A stretch of DNA of 64,000 nt. Source: Pseudohalocynthiibacter aestuariivivens (lineage in GTDB: Bacteria; Pseudomonadota; Alphaproteobacteria; Rhodobacterales; Rhodobacteraceae). The stretch covers positions 1,984,001-2,048,000 of the forward strand of contig NZ_CP049037.1 in the NCBI RefSeq assembly GCF_011040495.1, in the 5' to 3' direction. Shown piece after piece: positions 18,493-27,363 of this stretch (positions are counted from its first letter, which is position 1; the number at the start of each line of letters is the position of its first letter). A model generated the notes under the pieces. It was not told where the DNA came from. It ran no database searches and worked only from the letters and a program-made list of their open reading frames with translations. The translations under genes and the position numbers were made by a program.

Positions 18493-19685
18493 CGGCGCAT
18501 GCCTAAGCCCAGCCCCATCAGCGTCTTGCGTACCGGCGCAAAGGCATGGATCGCGTTCAGTCCCATCGCCCGCGCATCGCGCAGCGGCCGCGCACCGGCC
18601 ATTGATGCGCGATTCAGCACGTCAATCCCTGCCACGCGCGCGCGTACCTCACCGTGCCGCTTGCGGTGGTAAGCGTCCAGCATCGCCGCGTCACCCAACC
18701 GATCTGGCGCGGCCACGGCCAGATCACGTAACACGCGCATATCACCGAGGCTCATGTTCAGGCCTTGTGCGCCGATCGGCGGGACCACATGCGCCGCCTC
18801 GGCCACCAGTGCCACACGTTCTGCGGACATCTGCGCCGCAACTTGGCTGATGATCGGCCAAACAGTCCGGCGCGAGGCCAGCGTGAGCGGACCAAAGAGA
18901 TGACAACTGCGTGTGCTCATTTCCTCTTCGAACGCGGGTGCATCCAGTGCTGCCAGACGCAGCGCCTCCGGCCCATGCTCCATCCAGACCACCGCCGAAG
19001 AGGGCATTCCCTCGTAATCCGGCAGCGGCACCAGCGTGAACGGTCCGCCGCTACGATGGATTTCGGTCGAGACATTGCCATGCGGGATCGGGTGCGTGAC
19101 CGCAAAAGCGAGCGCTTTTTGCCCGTATCGCGTGACCTTGGCTGAAATTCCTGCTGCCTCGCGAATGGGCGAGTTGCGTCCATCCGCTGCGATCACCAAA
19201 CGCGCGCGCACAGTGCCGCCATCGCTGAGACGCACGCGTGCCTCGGCCATGCGTGTCAACAGACCCTCCGTCGCAGTACCGGGGCGGAATTCGACATTCG
19301 GCAGACTGTCCAGATGCGCTGTCATCTCTCGACGCAGCAGCCAGTTGGGCAGGTTCCAGCCAAATGGCGCATCAGACAGTTCGACCGCCTCGAAATCCCG
19401 AACCGACCGTGGCTCGGCCAGATCGCCCCCCGCATCCACGATACGCATGATTTCGAGTGGCGCCGCATGACTGGCAAGGCGCGGCCACAATCCCGCATCT
19501 TCCAGCAGAGAGCGCGCGGGTTGCAAGAATGCGGTGCTGCGTAAATCCGCCCCGTCTGCATCGCGTGCGGTAACGGGCGGGGCTGGATCGACACAAAGCA
19601 CCGAAAACCCCGCACTGCCGAACACCGCTGCCGCAGTCAGCCCGGCCACGCCACCGCCAGAGACCACGATATCTACGTCCGCCAT
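18489..19685 (-). CDS. ubiH: UbiH/UbiF-family FAD monooxygenase (ubiquinone synthesis)
   Basis: A 398-residue flavoprotein with the dinucleotide fold VVSGGGVAGLTAAAVFGSAG at the N-terminus, the DG motif (LVIAADGRNSPIREAAGI) and the second FAD motif (VALVAEAAHVVPPIGAQGLNMSLGD). It would hydroxylate the ubiquinone ring on the membrane face. Which ring position it acts on cannot be decided; alphaproteobacteria often have one UbiL/UbiH-type enzyme with broad action. The ubiE and ubiB genes of the same pathway lie at 42-44.6 kb. Confidence 0.85.
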   Translation of the reverse strand: MADVDIVVSGGGVAGLTAAAVFGSAGFSVLCVDPAPPVTARDADGADLRSTAFLQPARSLLEDAGLWPRLASHAAPLEIMRIVDAGGDLAEPRSVRDFEAVELSDAPFGWNLPNWLLRREMTAHLDSLPNVEFRPGTATEGLLTRMAEARVRLSDGGTVRARLVIAADGRNSPIREAAGISAKVTRYGQKALAFAVTHPIPHGNVSTEIHRSGGPFTLVPLPDYEGMPSSAVVWMEHGPEALRLAALDAPAFEEEMSTRSCHLFGPLTLASRRTVWPIISQVAAQMSAERVALVAEAAHVVPPIGAQGLNMSLGDMRVLRDLAVAAPDRLGDAAMLDAYHRKRHGEVRARVAGIDVLNRASMAGARPLRDARAMGLNAIHAFAPVRKTLMGLGLGMRR

Positions 19686-19743
19686 ATCCCTTACCTCTAC
19701 TCAGTCCGCGACAATACTCATCGCATTGCACCGATACCAACCC

Positions 19744-19763
19744 CGAGGGGCGTATGCCCCTCG
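19744..19763 (-). terminator. Hairpin between nucleotidase and ubiH
   Basis: Perfect 8-bp stem CGAGGGGC / GCCCCTCG with a GTAT loop. On the minus strand no T-run follows, on the plus strand TTT does. It may act as a weak terminator after the nucleotidase gene. Confidence 0.4.
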
Positions 19764-19849
19764 TTTATACATCGCCGGTATGATCTAGAATATGCGGCCC
19801 CAAGCCACATGGTCGAACGTGAATGCTGCGCGATTTGCCGCAGCCCGGA

Positions 19850-20494
19850 TTAGATCAACCGCGCCAAAAAGTTCGCCAGATCATCGGTATGATGATGGAT
19901 ATGTGGCGCAGGATGCGGCGTCGGCCCCACATGCACCGTCCGTAGCCCCATCTGGTGCGGTGCTTCCAGGTTGCGCACGTCATCCTCAAACATCGCGGCG
20001 CAATCCGGGGCGATCCCATCAGTGGCAAAAATCGCCTCGAATGCTGCGCGCTCTGGCTTGGGCAGGAAACCGGCATGTTCCACGCCGTAGATCGCATCGA
20101 AACTACCCCCGAGGCCCCGCGCGGCGATGACGCGCTCGGCATATGGGGCACAGCCGTTTGTATAGACAATCTTGCGCCCCGGCAGCGCAGCGATTTGCGC
20201 CCGCAGATGGGGATCCGGCTGTAGACGTTCCATCGAGATATCGTGCACATCCGTCAGATATGGGCCGGGATCGACACCGTGTTCACGCATCAACCCCGCA
20301 AGCGTGGTACCATGGGTGCGCCAGTAGTGCCGCCGCAGACGATCCGCTTCGGCGCGCTCCACGCCAAGTGCGGTCATCACGAAATCGGTCATCTTCACTT
20401 CGATCTGATCGAAAAGCCGTGCCTCTGGCGGGTACAGAGTGTTGTCCAGATCAAAGACCCAAGTGCTGACGTGAGAGAAGAATTGCTTTGGCAT
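19850..20494 (-). CDS. Pyrimidine 5'-nucleotidase, HAD family
   Basis: A 214-residue haloacid dehalogenase-fold phosphatase. HAD motif I is WVFDLDNTLYPP (nucleophile DLD), motif II is KIVYTNG, motif III the Lys in FLPKPERAAF and motif IV AAMFEDDVRNLEAP. The sequence matches the SDT1/pyrimidine 5'-nucleotidase subgroup, which removes phosphate from UMP and CMP. GGGGTAA precedes the start by nine bases. Confidence 0.85.
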   Translation of the reverse strand: MPKQFFSHVSTWVFDLDNTLYPPEARLFDQIEVKMTDFVMTALGVERAEADRLRRHYWRTHGTTLAGLMREHGVDPGPYLTDVHDISMERLQPDPHLRAQIAALPGRKIVYTNGCAPYAERVIAARGLGGSFDAIYGVEHAGFLPKPERAAFEAIFATDGIAPDCAAMFEDDVRNLEAPHQMGLRTVHVGPTPHPAPHIHHHTDDLANFLARLI

Positions 20495-20602
20495 GGTGTG
20501 GATTTACCCCTGTCCGCGCCTCGTGACAATGCAAGCAGGGTTGATTGCGCAGGCGGCAGGCGCGTAGTGTCTGCAAAATTTCAGTGGAACCGGAAAAGCC
20601 TG

Positions 20603-21247
20603 ATGAAACCTGCCCCAACCGATGCCTATTCTCTGATCTTGGAGGCGATTGACCTTGGCGTCTACAAACCCGGCGACCGTCTGGTTGAAAGTGATCTTGC
20701 AGAACGGTTGGGTGTTTCACGCACCCCCATCCGAGAAGCTTTGCAGCGTCTGGAAACCCAGTCACTCTTGACCCGAGACGGGCGCAGTCTGATCGTATCA
20801 TCACTCGATCACAATCAACTGGCGGAACTATACGTCGTGCGCGCCGAGTTGGAAGGATTGGCTGCCAGCCTCGCCGCGCGCCACGCGACCGCTGAAGAAG
20901 TGGCGGTACTACGCGACATGGTCGAGCAAGACCGCGCATTGGTCGGCAATCCCGGTGCGATGGCCCGCGCCAACCGACGCTTTCACAAACAGATACATCT
21001 CGCCTCGCATAACCGTTTTCTGGTCCAGCAATTGGGATTGGTTCACCGGTCCATGGCGCTAATGGCCACGACCTCGCTTGCCGCCGTGGGGCGCGATTCG
21101 GCAGCAATCGCCGAACATGATGCCATCGTGCGTGCGATCGAGACTCAGGATACAGCCGCCGCAAGAGAGGCGCTGCAAGCGCATATCTCAAAAGCGTTCG
21201 TGACGCGCCTGAAACTGGATTCCGGTGAGGTCAAATCCACGATTTGA
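20603..21247 (+). CDS. GntR-family regulator with FCD domain
   Basis: A 214-residue protein starting MKPAPTDAYSLILEAIDLGVYKPGDRLVESDLA, then the winged HTH VSRTPIREALQRLE (about 30-70) and a C-terminal FCD all-helical ligand domain with the metal-binding His/Asp residues (NRRFHKQIHLASHN, EHDAIVRAIE). FCD regulators usually sense organic acids. The upstream open frame overlaps the nucleotidase gene and has no HTH start, so ATG 20603 is used. Its last 60 bases overlap the 3' end of the convergent glycosyltransferase gene. Confidence 0.88.
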   Translation: MKPAPTDAYSLILEAIDLGVYKPGDRLVESDLAERLGVSRTPIREALQRLETQSLLTRDGRSLIVSSLDHNQLAELYVVRAELEGLAASLAARHATAEEVAVLRDMVEQDRALVGNPGAMARANRRFHKQIHLASHNRFLVQQLGLVHRSMALMATTSLAAVGRDSAAIAEHDAIVRAIETQDTAAAREALQAHISKAFVTRLKLDSGEVKSTI

Positions 21248-23143
21248 CCGTCGCATTTCTACATCTGCCGAATGACCCGCCCCGACCAACGAATGACCGT
21301 GACTCGTTTTGTCCCAGAAAAACGGCGCAAAGATCAGTTCATAAAGGGCCTTGTAGGCGGCAACCGTGCCCAACGGCGTATAGAAATGCATGGTCGGCGC
21401 CCACAGCATGAGGTGCCGGTGATAGCGCCCGGAAACTGCCACGAGGTAGATTGCGATATTTAGCAATTCAACCGCCAAAAATAGTCGTCCCAGCAGGATC
21501 AGCGCATCCCGCGAAATCAACGGGTCCAGCGGGTGCGAAAGCCCGAACAGGATCAACCAGAACGACCACAGGAATGGCGCCAAGAAGAACTGTGACAAAG
21601 CCGAGACAAAATGCGCCTGAAAACCCCAGAACTTTAGCGCCCCCAGTTGCCGATACAGTTGCACAGGCCTGCGCATATGCACCAGATAGGTCTGCATATA
21701 CCCCTTTAACCAGCGCGATCGTTGTTTGACCCACGGCCAGACTCGGCAGTTGGCCTCCTCCCCGGTGACGGTTCCGATGATTTCAGTTCGGTAACCATGG
21801 CGCGCCAGGCGAAAACCCAGATCGGCGTCCTCGGTCACGTTATGGGCGTCCCACCCGCCCAACGCCTCCAGCGCGGGGCGGCGAAAGTATAGCGTCGTAC
21901 CACCCAACGGAATCGCAAACCCTAAACGCGCAAGCCCGGGTAGCATCACCCGGAACCATGCCGCGTACTCAATGCTGAAGCAGCGCGCCAACCAGTTCTG
22001 CCGAGGATTGTAGTAATCCAGTATGCCCTGCAGACACACGACCTCTGGCGGGGCCGCCTGAAACCGGCGGGCCACTTGGGTGATCTGATCGGGGTCGGGT
22101 GAATCTTCGGCATCAAAAATACCGATGATATCACCCTCGCAGAAATCCAACGCATAGTTCATTGCGCGTGGTTTTGTACGCGGTTGACCTTCTGGCACGA
22201 TGACCGCGCGCATCCACGGCGGCAGATCAATTTCTGCCAACGTCTGCCGCGTAGTCGTGTCGTTTTCCTCCAGCACCAGAATGACGTCGAGCAGACATTT
22301 GGGATAGGTCAGCCGTGTCAGCCGCGTGACCAGAGCATGAGCGATTTCGGTCTCTTGAAAAAGTGGAACCAGCACCGACACTTTCGGCAGTTTCTGCGTC
22401 GGTGATACAGTCGGAGCGTCTTCTTCGACAGGCCCCAGTGCCATGCGTGCAATCAACGCAGAGACACGCAACCCGAACGACACGACCAGCGTCAATGCGG
22501 CCCATCCCGCGAACGCAGCGAACACAATTGTCGGAAAGAAAAAGGTTAGCATCAGGCAAAGTGTCATCGCCCCCAAGGTCACGCACAGCCGTCGCAGCGG
22601 ATTGGCGCGCCATGTCCGAAAACTCTCGTGCTCGGGGACCCGCGCTTGTGCGGCTTTTGTCAGTGCGGCTCTGTTTAGGTTCGCAACCCGGTCCTGAATA
22701 TCGCGGCGCGGAGCGATCACCAGCGGCAGGCGCGTGACACTATCGGGCAACATCCCTTCGAACGCGCGCAATGTATCTGGTGTGGACACGGCCAAGGCAG
22801 ATACTGCATCGGACTGCGCGATCGGCACGGCAGCATGTTTCAGCAACAGGCGCGGATCGACACCCGGCAGAACAGCAGCACTGGCAGCGAGTTCTGAGCC
22901 CTCAATGAGAGTGGTATTCGCCCGGCGTGCTTGCGCAGCCAACAGATCAGCAGATCCGGCCAACCCCTCGGCTTCCAGCACCCTTTCCAGTGACGCATCA
23001 CAATGGCTCTGAACCAGTTGCGCCAGCGCCGCATCTGAACTGCTGATGGTGCCGGCGCGCACGAGATCCAGCCCCAGATCACTGAGCGCCCCGGCAGATT
23101 TCAGAGACCGCGTGTCCAGCTGCCGCAATTCTGAAATGCCCAT
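21188..23143 (-). CDS. Membrane glycosyltransferase family 2 with MshEN-like N-terminal domain
   Basis: A 651-residue protein. Residues about 1-155 look like the N-terminal domain of type II secretion/MshE ATPases (LGLDLVRAGTISSSDAALAQL, then DPRLLLKHAAVPI), a domain that in MshE binds cyclic di-GMP. Two membrane segments follow (about 185-230), then a GT2 domain with FDAEDSPDPDQ, TEDADLGFRL and the processive QRSRWLKG motif, and three or four C-terminal membrane helices. This resembles cellulose-synthase-like enzymes making an exported polysaccharide. GAGGATTA precedes the start. The last 60 bases overlap the GntR gene tail to tail. Confidence 0.85.
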   Translation of the reverse strand: MGISELRQLDTRSLKSAGALSDLGLDLVRAGTISSSDAALAQLVQSHCDASLERVLEAEGLAGSADLLAAQARRANTTLIEGSELAASAAVLPGVDPRLLLKHAAVPIAQSDAVSALAVSTPDTLRAFEGMLPDSVTRLPLVIAPRRDIQDRVANLNRAALTKAAQARVPEHESFRTWRANPLRRLCVTLGAMTLCLMLTFFFPTIVFAAFAGWAALTLVVSFGLRVSALIARMALGPVEEDAPTVSPTQKLPKVSVLVPLFQETEIAHALVTRLTRLTYPKCLLDVILVLEENDTTTRQTLAEIDLPPWMRAVIVPEGQPRTKPRAMNYALDFCEGDIIGIFDAEDSPDPDQITQVARRFQAAPPEVVCLQGILDYYNPRQNWLARCFSIEYAAWFRVMLPGLARLGFAIPLGGTTLYFRRPALEALGGWDAHNVTEDADLGFRLARHGYRTEIIGTVTGEEANCRVWPWVKQRSRWLKGYMQTYLVHMRRPVQLYRQLGALKFWGFQAHFVSALSQFFLAPFLWSFWLILFGLSHPLDPLISRDALILLGRLFLAVELLNIAIYLVAVSGRYHRHLMLWAPTMHFYTPLGTVAAYKALYELIFAPFFWDKTSHGHSLVGAGHSADVEMRRSNRGFDLTGIQFQARHERF

Positions 23144-23452
23144 AGATTAATCCTCAGCCCCGAATACACCGAAGAGTTTCATTCATTTCAGTTAATGATG
23201 CGTAAAGAAGAGGTTAACGGGAGGTTAAAGAGTACTTCATATACGCGTCTCTTTCCCGCGCAGAATGACCATCGGCACACATCCACAATCGTTATTTCTG
23301 CGTATTCAACTAAAGTTCAAATGACGATGCATGAACTTTACTGATATTAAAATTTAGGATAGCTACAGGAATGCTGCGCATTATACTGATCACATTTGGT
23401 CTGCGCTGCTTTTCGTGCCTATCGGGCAGTTTCTGAACAAAGGCCCAACTCG
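23144..23452. promoter_or_regulatory. AT-rich divergent region with a 9-bp inverted repeat
   Basis: This 309-bp gap separates the glycosyltransferase gene (minus) from the XRE-cupin gene (plus) and is clearly richer in A+T than its flanks. It contains a perfect inverted repeat TAAAGTTCA (23311-23319) and TGAACTTTA (23332-23340) separated by 12 bases, spaced like a dimeric regulator site. A -10-like TATACT is at 23382-23387. No gene is visible. Confidence 0.5.
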
Positions 23453-24109
23453 ATGAGCATAGATGCAACAAACACCAAGAAGACCGCATTCTTGACCCAA
23501 GACCCGCACAGCACCGCAGATGGTGTGCGCGAAAAGGTTCTTGAAGTTGCTATCGGCCGCGAAGTTCGGGCGTTCCGTCGCAAACAGGAAATCACCGTAG
23601 CAGATCTGGCCCAGATAACCGGGCTGTCCATCGGTATGCTGTCAAAAATCGAAAATGGGAATACATCGCCCTCGCTGACGACGCTGCGAACGTTGGCTAA
23701 CGCGCTCAGGGTGCCGCTGACCAGTTTCTTTCGCAGCTTCGAGGAGCACCGAGAAGCTGTCCACACCAAGGCCGGCCAAGGTGTCGAAATGCAACGCGAT
23801 GGCACGCGCGCCAATCACCAGTATAATCTGCTGGGTCACATCGGGGCCAATGCCTCTGGTGTTATTGTAGAGCCTTATCTGATCACACTTACCGAAGAAT
23901 CAGACGTGTTCCCAACCTTTCAACATGGCGGGATCGAGACGATTTACATGCTGGAAGGTGAAGTGGAGTACAGGCACGGGGATGATGTGCATACGCTCGA
24001 ACCGGGCGATACGTTGTTCTTCGATGCCGATGCACCGCACGGACCTGAAAAGCTGATCAAGCTGCCCGCGCGTTACCTTTCGATTATCAGCTACCCCCAA
24101 AAAGCCTGA
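23453..24109 (+). CDS. XRE-family regulator with C-terminal cupin domain
   Basis: A 218-residue protein: a short N-terminal stretch, a lambda-repressor-like HTH (about 32-90, VRAFRRKQEITVADLAQITGLSIGMLSKIENG) and a cupin_2 domain (about 125-215, GIETIYMLEGEVEYRHGDD and LEPGDTLFFDADAPHG). The layout is that of small-metabolite sensors such as PuuR-like regulators. ATG 23453 is used because AAAGG precedes it and upstream codons lack similarity. It lies directly before glxBCD-glnT on the same strand and probably controls them. Confidence 0.85.
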   Translation: MSIDATNTKKTAFLTQDPHSTADGVREKVLEVAIGREVRAFRRKQEITVADLAQITGLSIGMLSKIENGNTSPSLTTLRTLANALRVPLTSFFRSFEEHREAVHTKAGQGVEMQRDGTRANHQYNLLGHIGANASGVIVEPYLITLTEESDVFPTFQHGGIETIYMLEGEVEYRHGDDVHTLEPGDTLFFDADAPHGPEKLIKLPARYLSIISYPQKA

Positions 24110-24237
24110 AATCCATCAAGCACGTAGCGTGAATGCACCCGGTGGTGGGATACATACCGACTGGAAGCTTCATTTTGCATATGCCGTGCTTCCTTGGCTT
24201 GCACGCCGCACATATTCAGTAAGGAAATTGACTGTCA

Positions 24238-24287
24238 GGAAATTTACTTTCCCAACAGTTGAACGGTTTGAAATTTGGTGCTAGCCT
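24238..24287 (+). promoter_or_regulatory. Candidate operator and promoter of the glx operon
   Basis: GGAAA-TTTAC-TTTCC (24238-24252) is a small inverted repeat, and a related AAGGAAATT lies just upstream (24221-24229). Downstream, TTGAAC (24259-24264), a 17-base spacer and TAGCCT (24282-24287) form a plausible promoter 39 bases before the glxB ATG. The repeat would sit just upstream of the -35 element. Confidence 0.4.
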
Positions 24288-24326
24288 CCGACTCAGTCAG
24301 AACGCCTTAATGAAAGGAACGCACAG

Positions 24327-25256
24327 ATGTGTGGCATCGTTGGCCTTTTCCTCAAAGACCCCAGCCTGGAATCTCGGCTGGGAGATATGCTTACCGACAT
24401 GCTGATCACCATGACGGATCGCGGCCCCGACAGCGCTGGCATCGCAATCTATCGTGATGAGACGCCGGGCCGTGTGAAAATGACCGTTCAATCGGACACA
24501 CCAGATGACGATTTCGCGCAGATGGATACCGAGCTCGGTTCAAGCATTGGTAAATCTATAACAATGCGCGTCATTGATACGCACGCCGTGCTGGATATTC
24601 CGAGCGATAGCGTAACCACCGCGCGCGCGGCGCTGGGCACAATTCGCCCCAACGTCCGGGTGATGAGCTATGGCGAAACGCTTGAGATCTATAAAGAGGT
24701 CGGACTGCCCAAAGACGTCGCTGCCCGCTTTGAACTGAGTAAAATGCACGGCACGCACGGGATTGGTCACACTCGCATGGCAACTGAATCCGCCGTGACC
24801 ACAATGGGCGCACACCCGTTCAACACTGGTGCAGATCAGTGTCTTGTGCACAATGGCTCGCTCAGCAATCACAACGCGTTGCGCCGCAAACTGCGTCGCG
24901 AGGGCGTGCATATTGAGACAATGAACGATACCGAAGTTGGCGCAGCCTACCTGACATGGCGCATGCAGAATGGCGCGACACTGGGCGAGGCGCTGCAAAG
25001 CTCGCTGGATGATCTCGACGGTTTCTTCACCTTCGTCGTCGGCACCAAGGACGGATTTGGTGTTGTGCGCGATCCAATCGCCTGCAAACCCGCCGTCATG
25101 GCCGAAACCGACCAATATGTTGCGTTTGGTTCTGAATATCGCGCGCTGGTCAACCTGCCCGGCATCGAGCAGGCCCGTGTCTGGGAACCCGAGCCGGCAA
25201 CCGTCTATTTCTGGAGCCATAACGCAGCTCCGACCGCCACAGAGAAGGCCGCGTAA
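24327..25256 (+). CDS. glxB: Class II glutamine amidotransferase subunit (GlxB / N-methylglutamate synthase A type)
   Basis: A 309-residue protein starting MCGIVGLFLKDP, where Cys2 becomes the N-terminal nucleophile of an Ntn hydrolase that releases ammonia from glutamine. Later class II features are HTRMATESAVT and DQCLVHNGSLSNHNALRRKL. It equals the amidotransferase domain of glutamate synthase as a separate protein. Homologues in methylamine users (MgsA) form N-methylglutamate synthase. The stop and the glxC start share one base (TAATG), so the genes are coupled. Confidence 0.88.
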   Translation: MCGIVGLFLKDPSLESRLGDMLTDMLITMTDRGPDSAGIAIYRDETPGRVKMTVQSDTPDDDFAQMDTELGSSIGKSITMRVIDTHAVLDIPSDSVTTARAALGTIRPNVRVMSYGETLEIYKEVGLPKDVAARFELSKMHGTHGIGHTRMATESAVTTMGAHPFNTGADQCLVHNGSLSNHNALRRKLRREGVHIETMNDTEVGAAYLTWRMQNGATLGEALQSSLDDLDGFFTFVVGTKDGFGVVRDPIACKPAVMAETDQYVAFGSEYRALVNLPGIEQARVWEPEPATVYFWSHNAAPTATEKAA

Positions 25257-25933
25257 TGCAAACATTCGATCTAGAAGCGCAGGGATTGCGCGACCTGAAC
25301 ACGACACTTCAGGCACAATCCAAGGAAACCAACCAGACCAAGTGGGAAATCGTGAACGCCAAGGGCAGCCACGCGATTGCCGTCGGTCTGGACGCCCCCA
25401 TCGAGGTCAACGTCATGGGGTCCACCGGCTATTACTGCGCCGGCATGAACAAGCAGGCGACCGTGCGCGTGCATGGCTCAGCCGGGCCGGGCGTTGCCGA
25501 AAACATGATGAGCGGTACGGTCATCATAGAAGGCGATGCCAGCCAATATGCAGGTGCTACCGCGCATGGCGGCACATTGGTGATCAAGGGCAACGCCTCG
25601 TCGCGCTGCGGCATCTCGATGAAAGGCATCGACATCATCGTGCATGGCAACATCGGCCATATGAGCGCGTTCATGGCCCAGTCGGGTAACATGGTCGTCT
25701 GTGGCGACGCCGGCGATGCCTTGGGCGACAGCCTGTATGAGGCGCGCCTGTTCGTGCGCGGATCAGTCAAATCTCTGGGGGCAGATTGCATCGAAAAAGA
25801 GATGCGTCCCGAGCATATCGAGATCCTGAAGGATCTGCTGGAGCGCGGCGAATGCGACGCCAAACCGGAAGAGTTCAAGCGCTACGGCTCGGCCCGCAAG
25901 CTGTACAACTTCAACATTGACAACGCTTACTAA
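25256..25933 (+). CDS. glxC: GXGXG-domain subunit (GlxC / MgsB type)
   Basis: A 225-residue protein equal to the C-terminal beta-helix domain of glutamate synthase. Several G-x-x-G-x-G turns are visible (VMGSTGYYCAGMN, TAHGGTLVIKGNASSRCG, IDIIVHGNIGHMSA, NMVVCGDAGDALGDSLYEA). In glutamate synthase this domain is structural and links the amidotransferase and synthase parts. It overlaps glxB by one base and is 14 bases before glxD. Confidence 0.88.
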   Translation: MQTFDLEAQGLRDLNTTLQAQSKETNQTKWEIVNAKGSHAIAVGLDAPIEVNVMGSTGYYCAGMNKQATVRVHGSAGPGVAENMMSGTVIIEGDASQYAGATAHGGTLVIKGNASSRCGISMKGIDIIVHGNIGHMSAFMAQSGNMVVCGDAGDALGDSLYEARLFVRGSVKSLGADCIEKEMRPEHIEILKDLLERGECDAKPEEFKRYGSARKLYNFNIDNAY

Positions 25934-25947
25934 GAGGGGCTGACGAC

Positions 25948-27291
25948 ATGAAAGACGATCACCAAGGCGCACCGCGCACCGTTCCGATCCAGTCGGCCAC
26001 GTTCTCGAATCCGACAAACGCCGAAATCCGCCGTGCGGCAGCGACCGGCATCTATGACATCCGTGGCGGTGGCTCCAAACGCAAGGTTCCGCATTTCGAC
26101 GACCTGCTGTTTCTGGGCGCATCGATCTCGCGCTATCCACTGGAAGGGTACCGCGAAAAATGCGACACCAAGGTCGTTCTGGGCACCCGTTTTGCCAAGA
26201 AGCCGATCGAGTTGGACATTCCTGTGACCATCGCGGGCATGTCTTTTGGTGCGCTTTCGGGCCCCGCCAAAGAGGCACTGGGACGCGGCGCGACATTGGC
26301 AGGAACCTCGACCACCACTGGTGACGGCGGCATGACCGAAGAGGAACGCGGCCACTCCAACAAGCTGGTCTATCAGCTCCTGCCATCGCGTTATGGTATG
26401 AACCCTGATGACCTGCGCCGTTGCGACGCCATCGAGGTTGTTGTTGGTCAGGGCGCAAAACCCGGTGGCGGCGGTATGCTGCTTGGGCAGAAGATCAGTG
26501 ATCGCGTGGCCGAAATGCGCAACCTGCCTAAGGGCATCGATCAGCGTTCGGCCTGTCGTCACCCTGACTGGACCGGCCCGGACGATCTGGAAATCAAGAT
26601 CCTTGAACTGCGTGAAATCACCAACTGGGAAAAGCCCATCTACGTCAAGGTCGGGGGCACCCGCCCCTATTATGACACCACGTTGGCCGTTAAGGCAGGC
26701 GCGGATGTGGTCGTACTGGACGGGATGCAGGGCGGTACAGCCGCCACACAGGACGTATTCATCGAGCATGTCGGCATGCCCATTCTAGCCTGTATCCGCG
26801 AAGCGGTGCGCGCGCTCGAGGATCAGGGGCTTCACCGCGAGGTACAGCTGATCGTGTCGGGCGGCATTCGCGGCGGAGCGGATACCGCCAAAGCACTGGC
26901 GATGGGCGCGGACGCGGTTGCCATCGGTACCGCCGCGCTGATCGCGCTGGGCGATAATGATCCGCGTTGGGAGTCCGAATATAACACACTGGGCACCACC
27001 GCAGGCGCATATGATGACTGGCACGAAGGGCGCGACCCTGCTGGTATCACCACGCAGGATCCTGAACTGATGAAACGGTTCGATCCGGTCGCAGGCGGAC
27101 GTCACCTGAACAACTACCTCAAGGTGATGACGCTGGAGGCGCAAACGATTGCACGGGCCTGCGGCAAAAACCATCTGCACAACCTGGAGCCGGAAGACCT
27201 CTGCGCTCTGACAATGGAAGCCGCTGCCATGGCCAAGATTCCACTGGCAGGTACGGACTGGTATCCCGGCAAGCCGGGCACCGGGTTTTAA
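25948..27291 (+). CDS. glxD: FMN-binding glutamate synthase-like subunit (GlxD / MgsC type)
   Basis: A 447-residue TIM-barrel protein equal to the FMN domain of glutamate synthase: PVTIAGMSFGALSGPAKEALGRG, GDGGMTEEER, GQGAKPGGGGMLLGQKIS, and VVLDGMQGGTAATQDVF, then SGGIRGGADTAKALAMGADAV for FMN phosphate. With GlxB and GlxC it would form a three-part enzyme transferring an amino (or methylamino) group to 2-oxoglutarate. AGAGGGG precedes the start. Confidence 0.88.
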   Translation: MKDDHQGAPRTVPIQSATFSNPTNAEIRRAAATGIYDIRGGGSKRKVPHFDDLLFLGASISRYPLEGYREKCDTKVVLGTRFAKKPIELDIPVTIAGMSFGALSGPAKEALGRGATLAGTSTTTGDGGMTEEERGHSNKLVYQLLPSRYGMNPDDLRRCDAIEVVVGQGAKPGGGGMLLGQKISDRVAEMRNLPKGIDQRSACRHPDWTGPDDLEIKILELREITNWEKPIYVKVGGTRPYYDTTLAVKAGADVVVLDGMQGGTAATQDVFIEHVGMPILACIREAVRALEDQGLHREVQLIVSGGIRGGADTAKALAMGADAVAIGTAALIALGDNDPRWESEYNTLGTTAGAYDDWHEGRDPAGITTQDPELMKRFDPVAGGRHLNNYLKVMTLEAQTIARACGKNHLHNLEPEDLCALTMEAAAMAKIPLAGTDWYPGKPGTGF

Positions 27292-27303
27292 GAACTACAT
27301 CAA

Positions 27304-27328
27304 GGGCGCAGCCATCAAGGCTGCGCCC
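27304..27328 (+). other. Intercistronic hairpin between glxD and glnT
   Basis: Perfect 10-bp stem GGGCGCAGCC / GGCTGCGCCC with an ATCAA loop and no T-run. It could stabilise or process the mRNA, or partly uncouple glnT from glxBCD. Confidence 0.6.
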
Positions 27329-27363
27329 AAGTCACAAAAGACGATCAACAGGGACGACCCAAT

